From contig CAVQJI010000034.1 of assembly GCA_963712715.1 (NCBI GenBank), positions 1 to 64,000 of the forward strand: DNA of 64,000 bases, written 5' to 3'. The DNA is from JAFEDN01 sp963712715 (GTDB lineage Bacteria > Pseudomonadota > Gammaproteobacteria > Coxiellales > Coxiellaceae). Shown here piece after piece: positions 44,900-54,447 of the stretch. The notes beneath the pieces were generated by a model. The model was not told the DNA's origin. It did not search any database and worked only from the letters and a program-made list of their open reading frames with translations. How positions within the stretch are numbered: the stretch's first letter is position 1; the number at the start of each line of letters is the position of its first letter. The position numbers and the translations under genes are program-made.

Positions 44900-46594
44900 A
44901 TGCAATCATTTCAATATTTCTCAAAATTAAGGTTTCGGCATATGCTCCAAAATCTCTTCTATTTCTATAGTGAAAAAATACTCAATAAAAAAAGTGTTAG
45001 AAATTTAATTGTGGCGCTTTCCGGCATTTTGGCAATAGCGATATTTTTTAGATTCCAACTGCGTTCGCACGGGCAGTGGAACCTTGGTGATAACCTGGAT
45101 GGGTTAATCGCCTTCAGTATCATTCATCATTGGTATAATGTTTTCCACGGGATAGAAAATTGGCGGACTGTCGGTTACTTTTATCCTTATGTCAATACGT
45201 TAGGTTACAACGATGGCTATTTTTTATATGGTGTTATTTATACGGTTTTACGTTTTCTAAAAATCAGAATGTTTATGGCCTCTGAAGGGGTCAATATCAT
45301 TATTCGAATGATTGGATTTTATTCTTTTTTTTATTTATGTTATCGAAAGCTGGATTTAAATTTTTTCGTCTGTTTGCTGACAGCATTTATTTTTTCATTA
45401 AATACCATTGTTTACCAGCAGGGAGGTCATGTACAGCTTCTTAGCGTTTCTTTTGCGCCATTATTAACTGTTTTTATCATAAATTACTTAAAATACTTAT
45501 TGGTGGATCAAAATATTTATCGAAGTATTTTGTGGGGCGGCATTGCGGGTATTTTTTATGCGGCATGGCTTCTAACAGCCTTTTATATGATTTGGTTTTA
45601 TACTTTATTTGGCTGTATCTTATTATTGCTCATAGGAATATATCAGTACCGTTACCGTTTTTTTCATATTAAAAAACCTGTATTTATTGCGATCCTGATG
45701 CCATTTATAACAACTTTACTGGCACTTATTCCATTTTTAATCACGTACTTACCTATTGCGCATCAAACGGGCATGCATAACTATGCAGAGGTTAATCTTT
45801 ATACCCCCAGATTTTTAAATATAATCAATACGGGGGATCATAATCTTATATGGGGAAATATTATAAAATTTTTTCATATGGGAGGGGGTGAAGCCATCGT
45901 TGGTTATCCCCTTCTTTTTTTGGTCATGTCAGTTGCTTCCATAGTATATGCCTTAAGGATAGGTCAAGGGGATCTCTCTATTTTTTATCGCCTGCTGGCA
46001 TTTACTCTTATAATTTCTTTTCTAATATCCATGTCATTTTCCAACCATTCCTTGTGGTACTTTGTCTATCATTTTTTTCCCGGTGGTAAGGGAGTCAGAG
46101 TAGTTTATCGTTATTGGATATACCTGTTATTTCCTATGTGTGTGCTTCTTGCCTATTATTTATCAAACTGCATTGTATGGTCTTTTTCTATTTTATGTTT
46201 TTTAATTCCCATTCTTCTTATACTTGAACAGATTAATATTGGCGGTTCAACAAATCTTAATACGAAAAAAGAGCAGGATTTTGTGAATTCAATTAAAACC
46301 ATTCCTCAACAATGTCGATCTTTTTTCGTGGTGGGATCTCGATATGGTAATCCCGAGCCTTCCTGGAGTGTCTATTGGAATAATGTGGACGCCATGTTAA
46401 TTTCTGAAATTACGGGTATACGCACGATAAACGGTTTTTCTACTTTCGTTCCCCCAGACTGGGATTTTAATAGTATACCTTCAACGACTTATTTAGAGCG
46501 AGTCAAATTATATGCCACTAAACATGATATACTCGAGGCTCTCTGTTTATTTGATATAACCAGGATGCAATGGAAGGTTTTTTCTCAAAATTAA
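44900..46594 (+). CDS. Large GT-C-like membrane protein of the glycan locus
   Basis: 564 residues with about eleven hydrophobic helices. The first periplasmic loop has the pattern GDNLDGLIAFSIIHHWYNVF and FYPYVNTLGYNDGYFLYG, including acidic residues placed like the catalytic Asp of GT-C enzymes. A hydrophilic C-terminal domain follows (about 445-564). Such proteins use polyprenyl-phosphate sugars to decorate glycans. No strong ribosome-binding site precedes ATG 44900; ATG 44942, after AAGG, is possible. No exact family is recognised. Confidence 0.65.
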   Translation: MQSFQYFSKLRFRHMLQNLFYFYSEKILNKKSVRNLIVALSGILAIAIFFRFQLRSHGQWNLGDNLDGLIAFSIIHHWYNVFHGIENWRTVGYFYPYVNTLGYNDGYFLYGVIYTVLRFLKIRMFMASEGVNIIIRMIGFYSFFYLCYRKLDLNFFVCLLTAFIFSLNTIVYQQGGHVQLLSVSFAPLLTVFIINYLKYLLVDQNIYRSILWGGIAGIFYAAWLLTAFYMIWFYTLFGCILLLLIGIYQYRYRFFHIKKPVFIAILMPFITTLLALIPFLITYLPIAHQTGMHNYAEVNLYTPRFLNIINTGDHNLIWGNIIKFFHMGGGEAIVGYPLLFLVMSVASIVYALRIGQGDLSIFYRLLAFTLIISFLISMSFSNHSLWYFVYHFFPGGKGVRVVYRYWIYLLFPMCVLLAYYLSNCIVWSFSILCFLIPILLILEQINIGGSTNLNTKKEQDFVNSIKTIPQQCRSFFVVGSRYGNPEPSWSVYWNNVDAMLISEITGIRTINGFSTFVPPDWDFNSIPSTTYLERVKLYATKHDILEALCLFDITRMQWKVFSQN

Positions 46595-46690
46595 TCGGTT
46601 TATGGTAATAGGCTCTATAAGCCGGCTTGGGTAGATATGTTACTTATCGTAATATTGTTATAGCGAATTAAATAGGATAATATAAAATAA

Positions 46691-47098
46691 ATGTTAAATG
46701 CTATAAATCATATCCCATTACCCTTTAGGCAATTGTTTCGATTTGGAATTGTAGGTGGCTTTTCGACACTGGTGAATTCGGTCATGTTCCTGCTTTTGGC
46801 AGATGTTCTACATATCCAGCCTTTACTGGCGAATTTATTTGCTTTCTTTTGCGCCTTTTTTGTATCCTACTTTGGACATTCCTATTGGACATTTGCGAGC
46901 ACCCCCTATAGCAAAGAAAAGTTGGTCAAATTTTTAGGATGTTCGCTCATTGGGCTTGGTCTTAATTCACTTTTTGTGTGGGTATCCATGCATTATCTGC
47001 ATCAAACTGCCTATGTGACCATCCTGCCGATGATTTTGGTAACACCGTTGCTGGTATTTACAATCAATAAATACTGGGTTTTTAATGTTCCGGTTTAA
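46691..47098 (+). CDS. GtrA-family membrane protein
   Basis: 135 residues, four membrane helices, with the family pattern RFGIVGGFSTLVNSVMFLLL at residues 17-36 and the end TPLLVFTINKYWVF. GtrA proteins are thought to flip polyprenyl-phosphate-linked sugars made by GtrB-type enzymes for side-chain glucosylation of O-antigen. GtrB-like genes lie nearby at 42901 and 51413, and the GT-C proteins at 44900 and 47423 could be the final transferases, making a three-component Gtr-like set. Confidence 0.88.
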   Translation: MLNAINHIPLPFRQLFRFGIVGGFSTLVNSVMFLLLADVLHIQPLLANLFAFFCAFFVSYFGHSYWTFASTPYSKEKLVKFLGCSLIGLGLNSLFVWVSMHYLHQTAYVTILPMILVTPLLVFTINKYWVFNVPV

Positions 47099-47422
47099 AT
47101 AGACATCAGGCAATTTGTATTTTCCATTAAAATGAGAAAGCGATTATGATAGACCCTCTTTGAGGGCTGTGGTATTTTAGTGAATATCAGCATATTTTTG
47201 CATTAACAAAACCTGTTTTTGTTGACTCTCTCATAAAAAATATCCTAAAAAGATGAAAGGGGGATGTAATTAGATTGGTTCATTACTTTTTTTGTTTTGA
47301 GTTTTTTTCATGTTATTATTAATCGTCGACGCTGAATTTATTGGTAAATTTCGTGCTTGATTGGATCGGATAAACTCAGGAACCAGTCTTAAATCTTAAT
47401 GCCTTAGCTTACGCGAGAAATC
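47099..47422. other. Gene-free stretch with one weak hairpin
   Basis: 324 bp, AT-rich. The only structure seen is CCCTC-TTT-GAGGG at 47154-47166, without a T-run. It could weakly end the gtrA transcript. It probably also holds the promoter of the next gene; no clear boxes were found. Confidence 0.4.
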
Positions 47423-49312
47423 ATGGATATTAATAATTTAAACAATGTGATGCCAGAAAATGGTTATCTAATTCGTCATGTGAAGTTAATGAAGACTTTA
47501 GGGCATTCATTTTTTCAATATTTTTCAGCATTTTTTTTGTCCCTATTCATATTGTACATAACCACAGGGCTTTGGAAGTTAGATCTACATTCTCCTTTCT
47601 CATATTCAGGCGATGCAATTACTAGCGGGGTATTTATTAAAACAGTTATAGAAACCGGCTGGAACGTTATTAATCCTCATCTAGGAGCCCCCCTTCATTA
47701 CGATCTTAGTAGCTATCCAATGGCAGAAGGATTTCATTATCTGTTATTTAAAATGATTGCCTTTTTTAGTTCAAATTATGCGGTTGTTCTGAATATTTTT
47801 TTTATTTTATCATTTCCACTCTCATCTTTAAGTGCATTTTTTGTAATGAAGCGAATTGGATTAAACTATCCATTTGCACTTGTTGCCAGTGTTTTATTTG
47901 CCATGGCGCCTTATCATTTTGTTCGTTTCGAAATTCATCTTTTCCTGTCTTTCTATTGGACTATCCCTTTAATTTCTTGGCTAGCACTGTTAGTCACTGA
48001 AAATAAAATTTTTATTCTTAAAAGAAATTTTAGCTTTCAGTTGCGTATAAATGAAGTTTTTTATTGTTTAATATGTGTTTTAATTGGATCATCAGGGGTT
48101 TATTATGCATTTTTTGGTGTTTTTTTTATTTTTATTGCAGGGATAATAAATAGTTTACAGTATAAAAAAATTGAATTTTTTTGGCCGGCTTTAATTCTGA
48201 TTTCTATAATTACCTGCAGTGTAATTATTAATCTTGCTCCTTCAATTATATCCCGAATTGAAAATGGGAGAAATCCTGAAGTAGCTCATCGAATCCCAAG
48301 CGAATCAGAAATATATGCATTAAACATTACTGGCTTGCTAATGCCATCCCCCAATGACCCCATCAGTATTTTTCATAAATTGGGCGTCAAATATCATTCT
48401 TCTACATCGAGTATTTTTAAAACTAGTGAATTTTCTCGATTAGGTCTTTTGGGTAGTATCGGCTTCATTTTTCTTATTTTTTTATTATTTTTCAGTAGCG
48501 ATGAATTGAGTATTAATAATAAAATTAAAATTTTAAGTAAGCTTAACATTGCTGGCATTTTACTTGGAACAGCAGGTGGGTTTGGTAGTTTCATTGCCTA
48601 TACTCTTTCGCCAATGATCCGTTGTTATGGTCGAATCTCTATTTTTATTATGTTTTTTTCTTTGACTGCTTTTTTCTATTTAATGCAATTGCTTATTCAG
48701 CGAATTTCTCGTATTAATAATAGGTACTTTATTGGATTTCTATCCGGGATTTTTTTAATTATCGGACTTATATATCAATTTGATGCATCACATTCTATGT
48801 CTAAACACACTGATGGAGTAAGGAATGCATTTTATAACGATGAAAAATTTATCAAAGTAATTGAAAATACATTACCTAAAAACAGTATGATTTTTCAAAT
48901 GCCCTATATTCCATTTCCAGAGCATCCTTCGGTAAATCTGATGGGCAATTATGATCTTTTGAAAGCCTATTTGCATTCCCAACATTTAAGGTGGAGCTCT
49001 GGAGCCATGAAGGGTGAAAGCTCGGATTTGTGGCAAAGAAAAATAAGTGCATTGCCAATGCCGTTATTGGTAAATAAACTGGTTTATATGGGTTTTAATG
49101 GAATTTATATCGATCGACATGGATATGAGGATAATGGCACAAATATAGAAATTCAATTGACGCAGTTGCTGAAATCATTACCCATATATAGTGATGATAA
49201 TCATCTCGTATTTTATGATTTAAATAATTATAGCGAAAAATTAAAAGAATCCCAATCGACCCAGATTTGGTTGGAGAATGTAGCCAAGACAAAACAGGAA
49301 CTTGTGAGGTAA
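47423..49312 (+). CDS. Large GT-C-like membrane protein (YfhO-like layout)
   Basis: 629 residues with about twelve hydrophobic helices. The first periplasmic loop reads SGDAITSGVFIKTVIETGWN, NPHLGAPLHYDLSSYPMAEG and FHYLLFKMI. This layout, GDA...tGW...NP.LGAP..., is typical of uncharacterised GT-C membrane transferases. The C-terminal soluble part (about 470-629) includes MPYIPFPEHPSVNLMGNYDL. It probably transfers a polyprenyl-linked sugar to a surface glycan. Very AT-rich, suggesting acquisition with the locus. Confidence 0.65.
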   Translation: MDINNLNNVMPENGYLIRHVKLMKTLGHSFFQYFSAFFLSLFILYITTGLWKLDLHSPFSYSGDAITSGVFIKTVIETGWNVINPHLGAPLHYDLSSYPMAEGFHYLLFKMIAFFSSNYAVVLNIFFILSFPLSSLSAFFVMKRIGLNYPFALVASVLFAMAPYHFVRFEIHLFLSFYWTIPLISWLALLVTENKIFILKRNFSFQLRINEVFYCLICVLIGSSGVYYAFFGVFFIFIAGIINSLQYKKIEFFWPALILISIITCSVIINLAPSIISRIENGRNPEVAHRIPSESEIYALNITGLLMPSPNDPISIFHKLGVKYHSSTSSIFKTSEFSRLGLLGSIGFIFLIFLLFFSSDELSINNKIKILSKLNIAGILLGTAGGFGSFIAYTLSPMIRCYGRISIFIMFFSLTAFFYLMQLLIQRISRINNRYFIGFLSGIFLIIGLIYQFDASHSMSKHTDGVRNAFYNDEKFIKVIENTLPKNSMIFQMPYIPFPEHPSVNLMGNYDLLKAYLHSQHLRWSSGAMKGESSDLWQRKISALPMPLLVNKLVYMGFNGIYIDRHGYEDNGTNIEIQLTQLLKSLPIYSDDNHLVFYDLNNYSEKLKESQSTQIWLENVAKTKQELVR

Positions 49313-49373
49313 TATTGTAAATATTCGTTAAACCTGTCTTCCCCCTTGAAAAAAACTCAATAATTGAATAAGT

Positions 49374-49406
49374 TTACAACTCACAACGCAGTGAAGTGAG
49401 TTGTAA
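49374..49406. repeat. Perfect 11-bp hairpin in a 379-bp gene-free gap
   Basis: TTACAACTCAC (49374-49384) pairs with GTGAGTTGTAA (49396-49406) across an 11-nt loop; no T-run. The gap 49313-49691 otherwise shows short frames with no coding signal. Possibly a terminator-like or mini-element remnant. Confidence 0.5.
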
Positions 49407-49691
49407 TATATGGAAATTGCAAACGAATTGCCCGCTGCACCATTGGAACTTACCGTACCCTATTCCCTGCACGCTCGACTTGCGAATTTATATTCTGATC
49501 TTCAATACCTCTTGGCCCTTCCAATTTTTGTCTAGTGCAGAGTCACTTATCGATATTATAATATTTTTAATGATAAAATAATGATAAGATCTGGATGTTG
49601 GTTTTGATCTCAGGCGGCTGTCAGCTACATGAATCTGTAAACACAGAAGGTTCAGTGGCTTGGATAGGAATGTTTAATGGTATAAAAATTT

Positions 49692-50507
49692 ATGAGTTAT
49701 TTAGCATCACAGCAACTGGCAAAAAAAGCGCGGCTTCATACCCTTCACATGGTGGCGCGGTCTCAATCTTCTCACGTTGGAACATGTTTTTCAATGGCGG
49801 ATATTTTAGCAGTACTTTATGAAAATATTCTTCGCATCGAACCCTCCAGGCCAGATGCGTCTGATAGAGATCGGTTTATCTTGAGTAAAGGGCACGGAAC
49901 GGCAGTGTTATACGCTATACTTGCGGAAAAAGGATTTTTTCCCCTTGACTGGCTAACTTCTTATAACTTTCATGGTGCAAAACTGTTGGGACATTGTACC
50001 AGCAAAGGCGTTCCGGGCGTTGAGCTCTCTACAGGATCTCTTGGTCACGGTCTTTCAGTGGGATTGGGTATAGCGAAGGCATTAAAACTGGATGCTTTAG
50101 AGAGCAAAGTGTTTGTTTTACTGGGGGATGGTGAATGCGATGAAGGGGCCATATGGGAAGCGGCATTGTTAGCGCCGCAATTAAAGCTTAATAATCTGAT
50201 TGCTATTATTGATTATAATAAAATTCAAAGCTTTGGATCAGTCAAGGAAGTGATTGACCTTGAGCCATTTTCCGAAAAATGGCGCAGCTTTGGCTGGAAT
50301 GCATATTCGATTGACGGCCATGATCATAAACAAATATTGAATACCCTGACTAATCAGGGCTCGGGAAATAAACCCACAGTCATTATTTGTCATACTGTTA
50401 AAGGAAAGGGTGTTAGTTATATGGAAAATCAATTAGCCTGGCATTACAAGTCACCTAATCAGGATGAATTGCAAATAGCAATTGATGAGATAGAGAAAAA
50501 TTCATGA
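49692..50507 (+). CDS. Transketolase-like, N-terminal (TPP-binding) subunit
   Basis: 271 residues, half the size of a full transketolase. SHVGTCFSMADILAVLYENI, ILSKGHGTAVLYAILAE, STGSLGHGLSVGLGIAKAL and the TPP/Mg motif GDGECDEGAIWEAA...NNLIAIIDYNKIQ (GDG...N) are all present. It pairs with the subunit encoded immediately downstream (4-bp ATGA overlap). Split transketolases occur in archaea, some pentose pathways and some polysaccharide or antibiotic clusters. Position between surface-glycan genes suggests a role in making a special sugar, for example two-carbon transfer to a keto sugar; this is inference. Confidence 0.88.
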   Translation: MSYLASQQLAKKARLHTLHMVARSQSSHVGTCFSMADILAVLYENILRIEPSRPDASDRDRFILSKGHGTAVLYAILAEKGFFPLDWLTSYNFHGAKLLGHCTSKGVPGVELSTGSLGHGLSVGLGIAKALKLDALESKVFVLLGDGECDEGAIWEAALLAPQLKLNNLIAIIDYNKIQSFGSVKEVIDLEPFSEKWRSFGWNAYSIDGHDHKQILNTLTNQGSGNKPTVIICHTVKGKGVSYMENQLAWHYKSPNQDELQIAIDEIEKNS

Positions 50508-51416
50508 GAAATATGTTCATAAAAGAACTGATGAGATATGCAGAGATTGATTCCAGGGTGGTTCTGATCACCGGAGATTTAGGATATTCTGTTTTAGAGC
50601 CGTTTCAAAAAAAATTTCCGGAACGTTTTATTAATGCGGGTATTGCTGAGCAAAATATGACAGGGGTCGCCGCTGGGCTGGCGCTTTCTGGAAAAATACC
50701 TTTTACCTATTCTATTGCCAATTTTTCAACATTAAGATGCCTGGAGCAGATTAGAAATGATATTTGTTATCATAATGTAAATGCGAAAATCGTATCCGTC
50801 GGTAGCGGTTTTTCCTACGGAACGCAAGGTTATACACATCATGGAACCGAAGATATCAGTATTATGCGTTGTTTACCTAATATGAGGGTTTTTTCTCCTG
50901 CAGACTCTGTAGAAACTCAGGCTCTGGTCAGAAAAATGATGGAAATTGAAGGGCCTTGTTATTTAAGATTAGCGAAATCAGATGAACCGATAATTCATGA
51001 GAATCTTGATGATTATTCATTCCCAAAAATGATCCAACTATCGTTATGGTTCAAAAATGGTTATTTTATCCACTGGAGTTATTACTGGGAAAATAGCTGA
51101 GTTTCTATCAAATAACCATCTGGATTATGCTCTTTATAGCGTGCCTGTCATTAAACCGTTAGACACCGAGATATTAGTCACATTGGCCAATTCATATAAC
51201 ATTATTTTGACGGTGGAGGAGCATCAGTTAAATGGGGGATTTGGTTCCGCAGTATTGGAAACGTTGAATAATCTGCTGATTCAAGGCAAAATCGCATCCA
51301 TACCCAAAATTTATAGATATGGCGTGGATGATAAAATTTTACCAGATATGACTACGGCAGTGTTTGCCAACTCTCTTATAGAACAATTGAAAACTCCACA
51401 TGAGGTTCTGCTGTGA
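50504..51416 (+). pseudogene. Transketolase-like, C-terminal subunit, frameshifted
   Basis: The first frame (50504 to about 51040) carries the pyrimidine-binding domain (VLITGDLGYSVLEPF, NAGIAEQNMTGVAAGLAL with the catalytic Glu). The second frame, to 51416, carries the C-terminal domain (ILSTGVITGKIAEFLSNN, TVEEHQLNGGFGSAV). One extra base between about 51033 and 51050 separates them; the repaired length is 303 residues, as expected. If real, the split transketolase would be dead; if a base-calling error, the pair is complete. Confidence 0.85.
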
Positions 51417-52363
51417 AAACAATTACAATAGTGACTCCCTGCTTTAATGAAGAAGATAATATCGACGATATATATGGGCAAATAAAGACGGTATTTCAGA
51501 GTCTGGATGGATATCAATACAAACATCTCTTTATTGATAATGCGTCTACTGATAAAACGGTGGAAAAAATTAAGAGCCTTATAAAACAAGATCCTAAAGT
51601 TCAGTTAATTGTAAATAATCGCAATTTTGGACACATTCGCTCCCCCTATCATGGCTTATTGCAATCAGACGCGAATGCAGTGATTCTAATTGCAGCAGAT
51701 TTACAAGAGCCTCCGGAGTTGATTCCAGAACTTATTAAACAGTGGGAAAGTGGCTTCCAGGTGGTAGCGGGTGTTAAAAACCAAAGTAAAGAATCAAAGC
51801 TCTTTTTTTTGATAAGGCGGATTTACTATGCACTCGTTTCTCAAATGTCAGAGACGCCTCTGATTAGTAATTATACGGGCTTTGGTTTATACGACCAATC
51901 TGTCATAAAAACATTACGTACTTTATCGGATCCATACCCTTATTTAAGGGGGCTATTTTCAGAACTGGGTTTTTCAGTGGCTACAGTGACCTACGTTCAG
52001 CCACGGCGGAAACGCGGCTTTAGTAAAAATAATTTTTATACCTTGTATGACATGGCCATGCTCGGTTTTACCAGTCATTCAAAGGTACCTCTTCGTTTAG
52101 CCACATTTGCTGGATTTGGGTTAGGATGTCTAAGCTTGTTCACCTCTTTCTTATACTTTCTCTTAAAATTAATTTTTTGGAATTCCTTTTCCATGGGATT
52201 GGCGCCTTTAATTATAGGGGTATTCTTTTTTTCTGCGGTGCAATTGTTTTTTATTGGTGTGTTGGGTGAGTATATAGGACAGATATTAATGCAAGTTAAA
52301 AATAGACCTATGGTGATAGAGAGAGAACGCCTGAATTTTGAAGACAGAGCTGATAAAGTGTAG
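51413..52363 (+). CDS. GT2 glycosyltransferase, GtrB/ArnC-like
   Basis: 316 residues. GT-A domain with TIVTPCFNEEDNIDDIYGQI, FIDNASTDKTVEKI, NNRNFGHIRSPYHGLLQ and AADLQEPPELI (DxQ variant), then QPRRKRGFSKNNFYTLYDMA and two C-terminal helices (about 230-290). It attaches a sugar to undecaprenyl phosphate. The start overlaps the transketolase gene by 4 bp, suggesting a shared product line. It is convergent with the epimerase gene, with 6 bp between stops. Confidence 0.88.
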   Translation: MKTITIVTPCFNEEDNIDDIYGQIKTVFQSLDGYQYKHLFIDNASTDKTVEKIKSLIKQDPKVQLIVNNRNFGHIRSPYHGLLQSDANAVILIAADLQEPPELIPELIKQWESGFQVVAGVKNQSKESKLFFLIRRIYYALVSQMSETPLISNYTGFGLYDQSVIKTLRTLSDPYPYLRGLFSELGFSVATVTYVQPRRKRGFSKNNFYTLYDMAMLGFTSHSKVPLRLATFAGFGLGCLSLFTSFLYFLLKLIFWNSFSMGLAPLIIGVFFFSAVQLFFIGVLGEYIGQILMQVKNRPMVIERERLNFEDRADKV

Positions 52364-52369
52364 CCATTC

Positions 52370-53320
52370 TCAAATCCTGGTCGTTATGCTTTTGGCGAGT
52401 GAATTGTTTTGCAATTTAATCCAGTCAATTGTTTTTTGCAAACCCTCGTGAAGTTCAATTTGGGGCTGCCAATTTAAGATGTTTTTTAATCTGCTGATGT
52501 CTGCTTGTAGAAACATTACCTGATCCGGTCTGAATGGAACTTGGCCAAAGCCGAGTTGTATGGAGGGGTTGAGAAGATCCCGCAGTTTTGTAGCGATCTC
52601 TCGAATAGTGAATGATTGCCCCGATCCAATGTTAAAAATTCCAGAACAGGTCGACTCAAGTAAAGACCCAACAATGGCTCTCGCCACATCCTCAACATAA
52701 ACATAATCCCAAAATTGAGTACCCTCGGTCAACGCAGGAGACTCCCCGGCTATCAATTTACTTATCAGCATAGGGATAAACCAACTGGAGTTATCTTTAG
52801 GACCAAAAGAGGAGAAAATTCGATGCCATACATAACGTACTTCGTGTCGCTCGCACAAAACTCGAAGTAAATGAGAGGTCGCCAATTTAGAAATACCATA
52901 CAACGTAGACGGATTGGTCGCTCCCTCTTCAGACAATGGATAATTGGAGGGACCATATTCAGCTTGAGATCCTGTGCCAATAATTGTATGAACCCCGGTA
53001 GCAATACAGGTTTCAAATAATCGTTCTGAATACACGATATTGTCCTGTAGCTGCTTATTATTATTGCGATGGTGGTTTTCTACACCTTCCCATGCCAGGT
53101 GAATGACTGCATTAGGCAAAAATTGCTTGACACCCTTTTTAATATCATCAAAGTTTTCGAAACTCCCGCTGATGATTGTGCACTTCTTGAGTTCAGATGT
53201 AATCCGCCAGTGGTTACTGGCAGGACGTAGCAATACGGCCACGTCAATTTCTCGAGAAAGTAATTCCTGCAATACATAAGACCCCACAAAACCTGTCGCA
53301 CCCGTTAAAAATACTCGCAT
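52370..53320 (-). CDS. NAD-dependent sugar epimerase/reductase (SDR) for CDP-sugar
   Basis: 316 residues, extended short-chain dehydrogenase. N-terminal nucleotide motif TGATGFVGSYVLQELL (6-21), active-site Tyr and Lys in LYGISKLATSHLLR, with WDYVYVEDVARAI further on. It is the third gene of a run after rfbF and rfbG, so it likely reduces or epimerises the CDP-4-keto-6-deoxyglucose they make (as abequose or paratose synthases do). The exact sugar cannot be read from sequence. Confidence 0.82.
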   Translation of the reverse strand: MRVFLTGATGFVGSYVLQELLSREIDVAVLLRPASNHWRITSELKKCTIISGSFENFDDIKKGVKQFLPNAVIHLAWEGVENHHRNNNKQLQDNIVYSERLFETCIATGVHTIIGTGSQAEYGPSNYPLSEEGATNPSTLYGISKLATSHLLRVLCERHEVRYVWHRIFSSFGPKDNSSWFIPMLISKLIAGESPALTEGTQFWDYVYVEDVARAIVGSLLESTCSGIFNIGSGQSFTIREIATKLRDLLNPSIQLGFGQVPFRPDQVMFLQADISRLKNILNWQPQIELHEGLQKTIDWIKLQNNSLAKSITTRI

Positions 53321-53361
53321 CTATATATATATACCTTTTTCAAAGAATTTTGAATGATTGG

Positions 53362-54447
53362 TCATACCATTACCTCCTGGTTAATAATGAAATTTTTAAT
53401 CTGGGAAAGTGTTTCTTCCTGCATATTTGCGCCAGTCAAATAGGCCTGGTACCAGCGGATAGTTTCCTGCAGGGTTTTTTCAATATTCCACTGTGGTTGC
53501 CACCCTAAACGGGTTTTAGCCTTAGTGTTATCCAGTTTTAAATAGCCCGCTTCGTGAAATTCGCCCGGGTTTATTCTCCAGGAAAAGGGGAGGCGCCACA
53601 TTTGTATAATTTTTTCAACTATCCAGATTACGCTCTTGACATCTAAATCATCCGGACCAAAATTCCAGGATTCATCATAGTCGAAGGGATTATGGTAAAT
53701 TTTTTCTGCCAGTTGCAAATAGCCACGCAGTGGCTCCAAAACATGCTGCCAGGGACGTAAAGCGTGCGGATAGCGAATAATAATTTCCTCGTTTTTATTT
53801 AAACTGCGAACGATGTCAGGAATTAATCTGTCCTGCGCCCAATCACCTCCGCCGATAACATTTCCTGCGCGGACGGTCGCAACACCTAAATGAAAACTAT
53901 TTTGTCGGGAATGATAATAAGACTTACGAAAGGCGGCAGTCACTAATTCTGCGCAGGCTTTACTATTACTGTAAGGATCATGGCCACCCAGTGTGTCGTG
54001 TTCTTTGTACGGCCGCAGCCACTCTCTATTTTCGTAGCATTTGTCGGAAGTTACTATAATTACAGCTTTTACCGCTGATCGTGTTTGCCGGATGGATTCC
54101 AGTAAATTAACAGTACCCATGACATTGGTAGAGTAAGTCTCAATAGGATTATTATAAGAAAATCTTACCAGGGACTGAGCGGCCAGGTGGAAAATAATTT
54201 CGGGTTGATATTTAATCTGTATATTTTTCATTAATTCGAAATCATTAATATTTCCAATTATACTGGTCATATTTTTAGAAATATCGGCTACAGAAAACAG
54301 ATTAGGTTGAGTGGGGGGATTAAGCGCGAGGCCTATGACTTCGGCCCCCAGAGATTGCAACCATAAGGATAACCAGCTGCCTTTAAAACCAGTATGGCCG
54401 GTCACTAATATTTTTTTATTTTTCCAGAAATTCAAACTCGTCACCAA
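53362..54447 (-). CDS. rfbG: CDP-glucose 4,6-dehydratase
   Basis: 361 residues. TGHTGFKGSWLSLWLQSLGA (NAD-binding), FHLAAQSLVRFSYNNPIETY, the TSDKCYENREW signature and the Y-x-x-x-K pair in DPYSNSKACAEL match RfbG closely; VRAGNVIGGGDWAQDRLIPD is typical. It converts CDP-glucose to CDP-4-keto-6-deoxyglucose, the entry to 3,6-dideoxy and branched sugars. Its start overlaps the end of rfbF by 7 bp. No rfbH (3-dehydrase) is in the window. Confidence 0.94.
   Translation of the reverse strand: MVTSLNFWKNKKILVTGHTGFKGSWLSLWLQSLGAEVIGLALNPPTQPNLFSVADISKNMTSIIGNINDFELMKNIQIKYQPEIIFHLAAQSLVRFSYNNPIETYSTNVMGTVNLLESIRQTRSAVKAVIIVTSDKCYENREWLRPYKEHDTLGGHDPYSNSKACAELVTAAFRKSYYHSRQNSFHLGVATVRAGNVIGGGDWAQDRLIPDIVRSLNKNEEIIIRYPHALRPWQHVLEPLRGYLQLAEKIYHNPFDYDESWNFGPDDLDVKSVIWIVEKIIQMWRLPFSWRINPGEFHEAGYLKLDNTKAKTRLGWQPQWNIEKTLQETIRWYQAYLTGANMQEETLSQIKNFIINQEVMV

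Noticed and set aside
49396..49822. Two small frames before the transketolase gene
   Set aside because: No coding character; one runs into the transketolase gene in another frame and the other begins at a hairpin.
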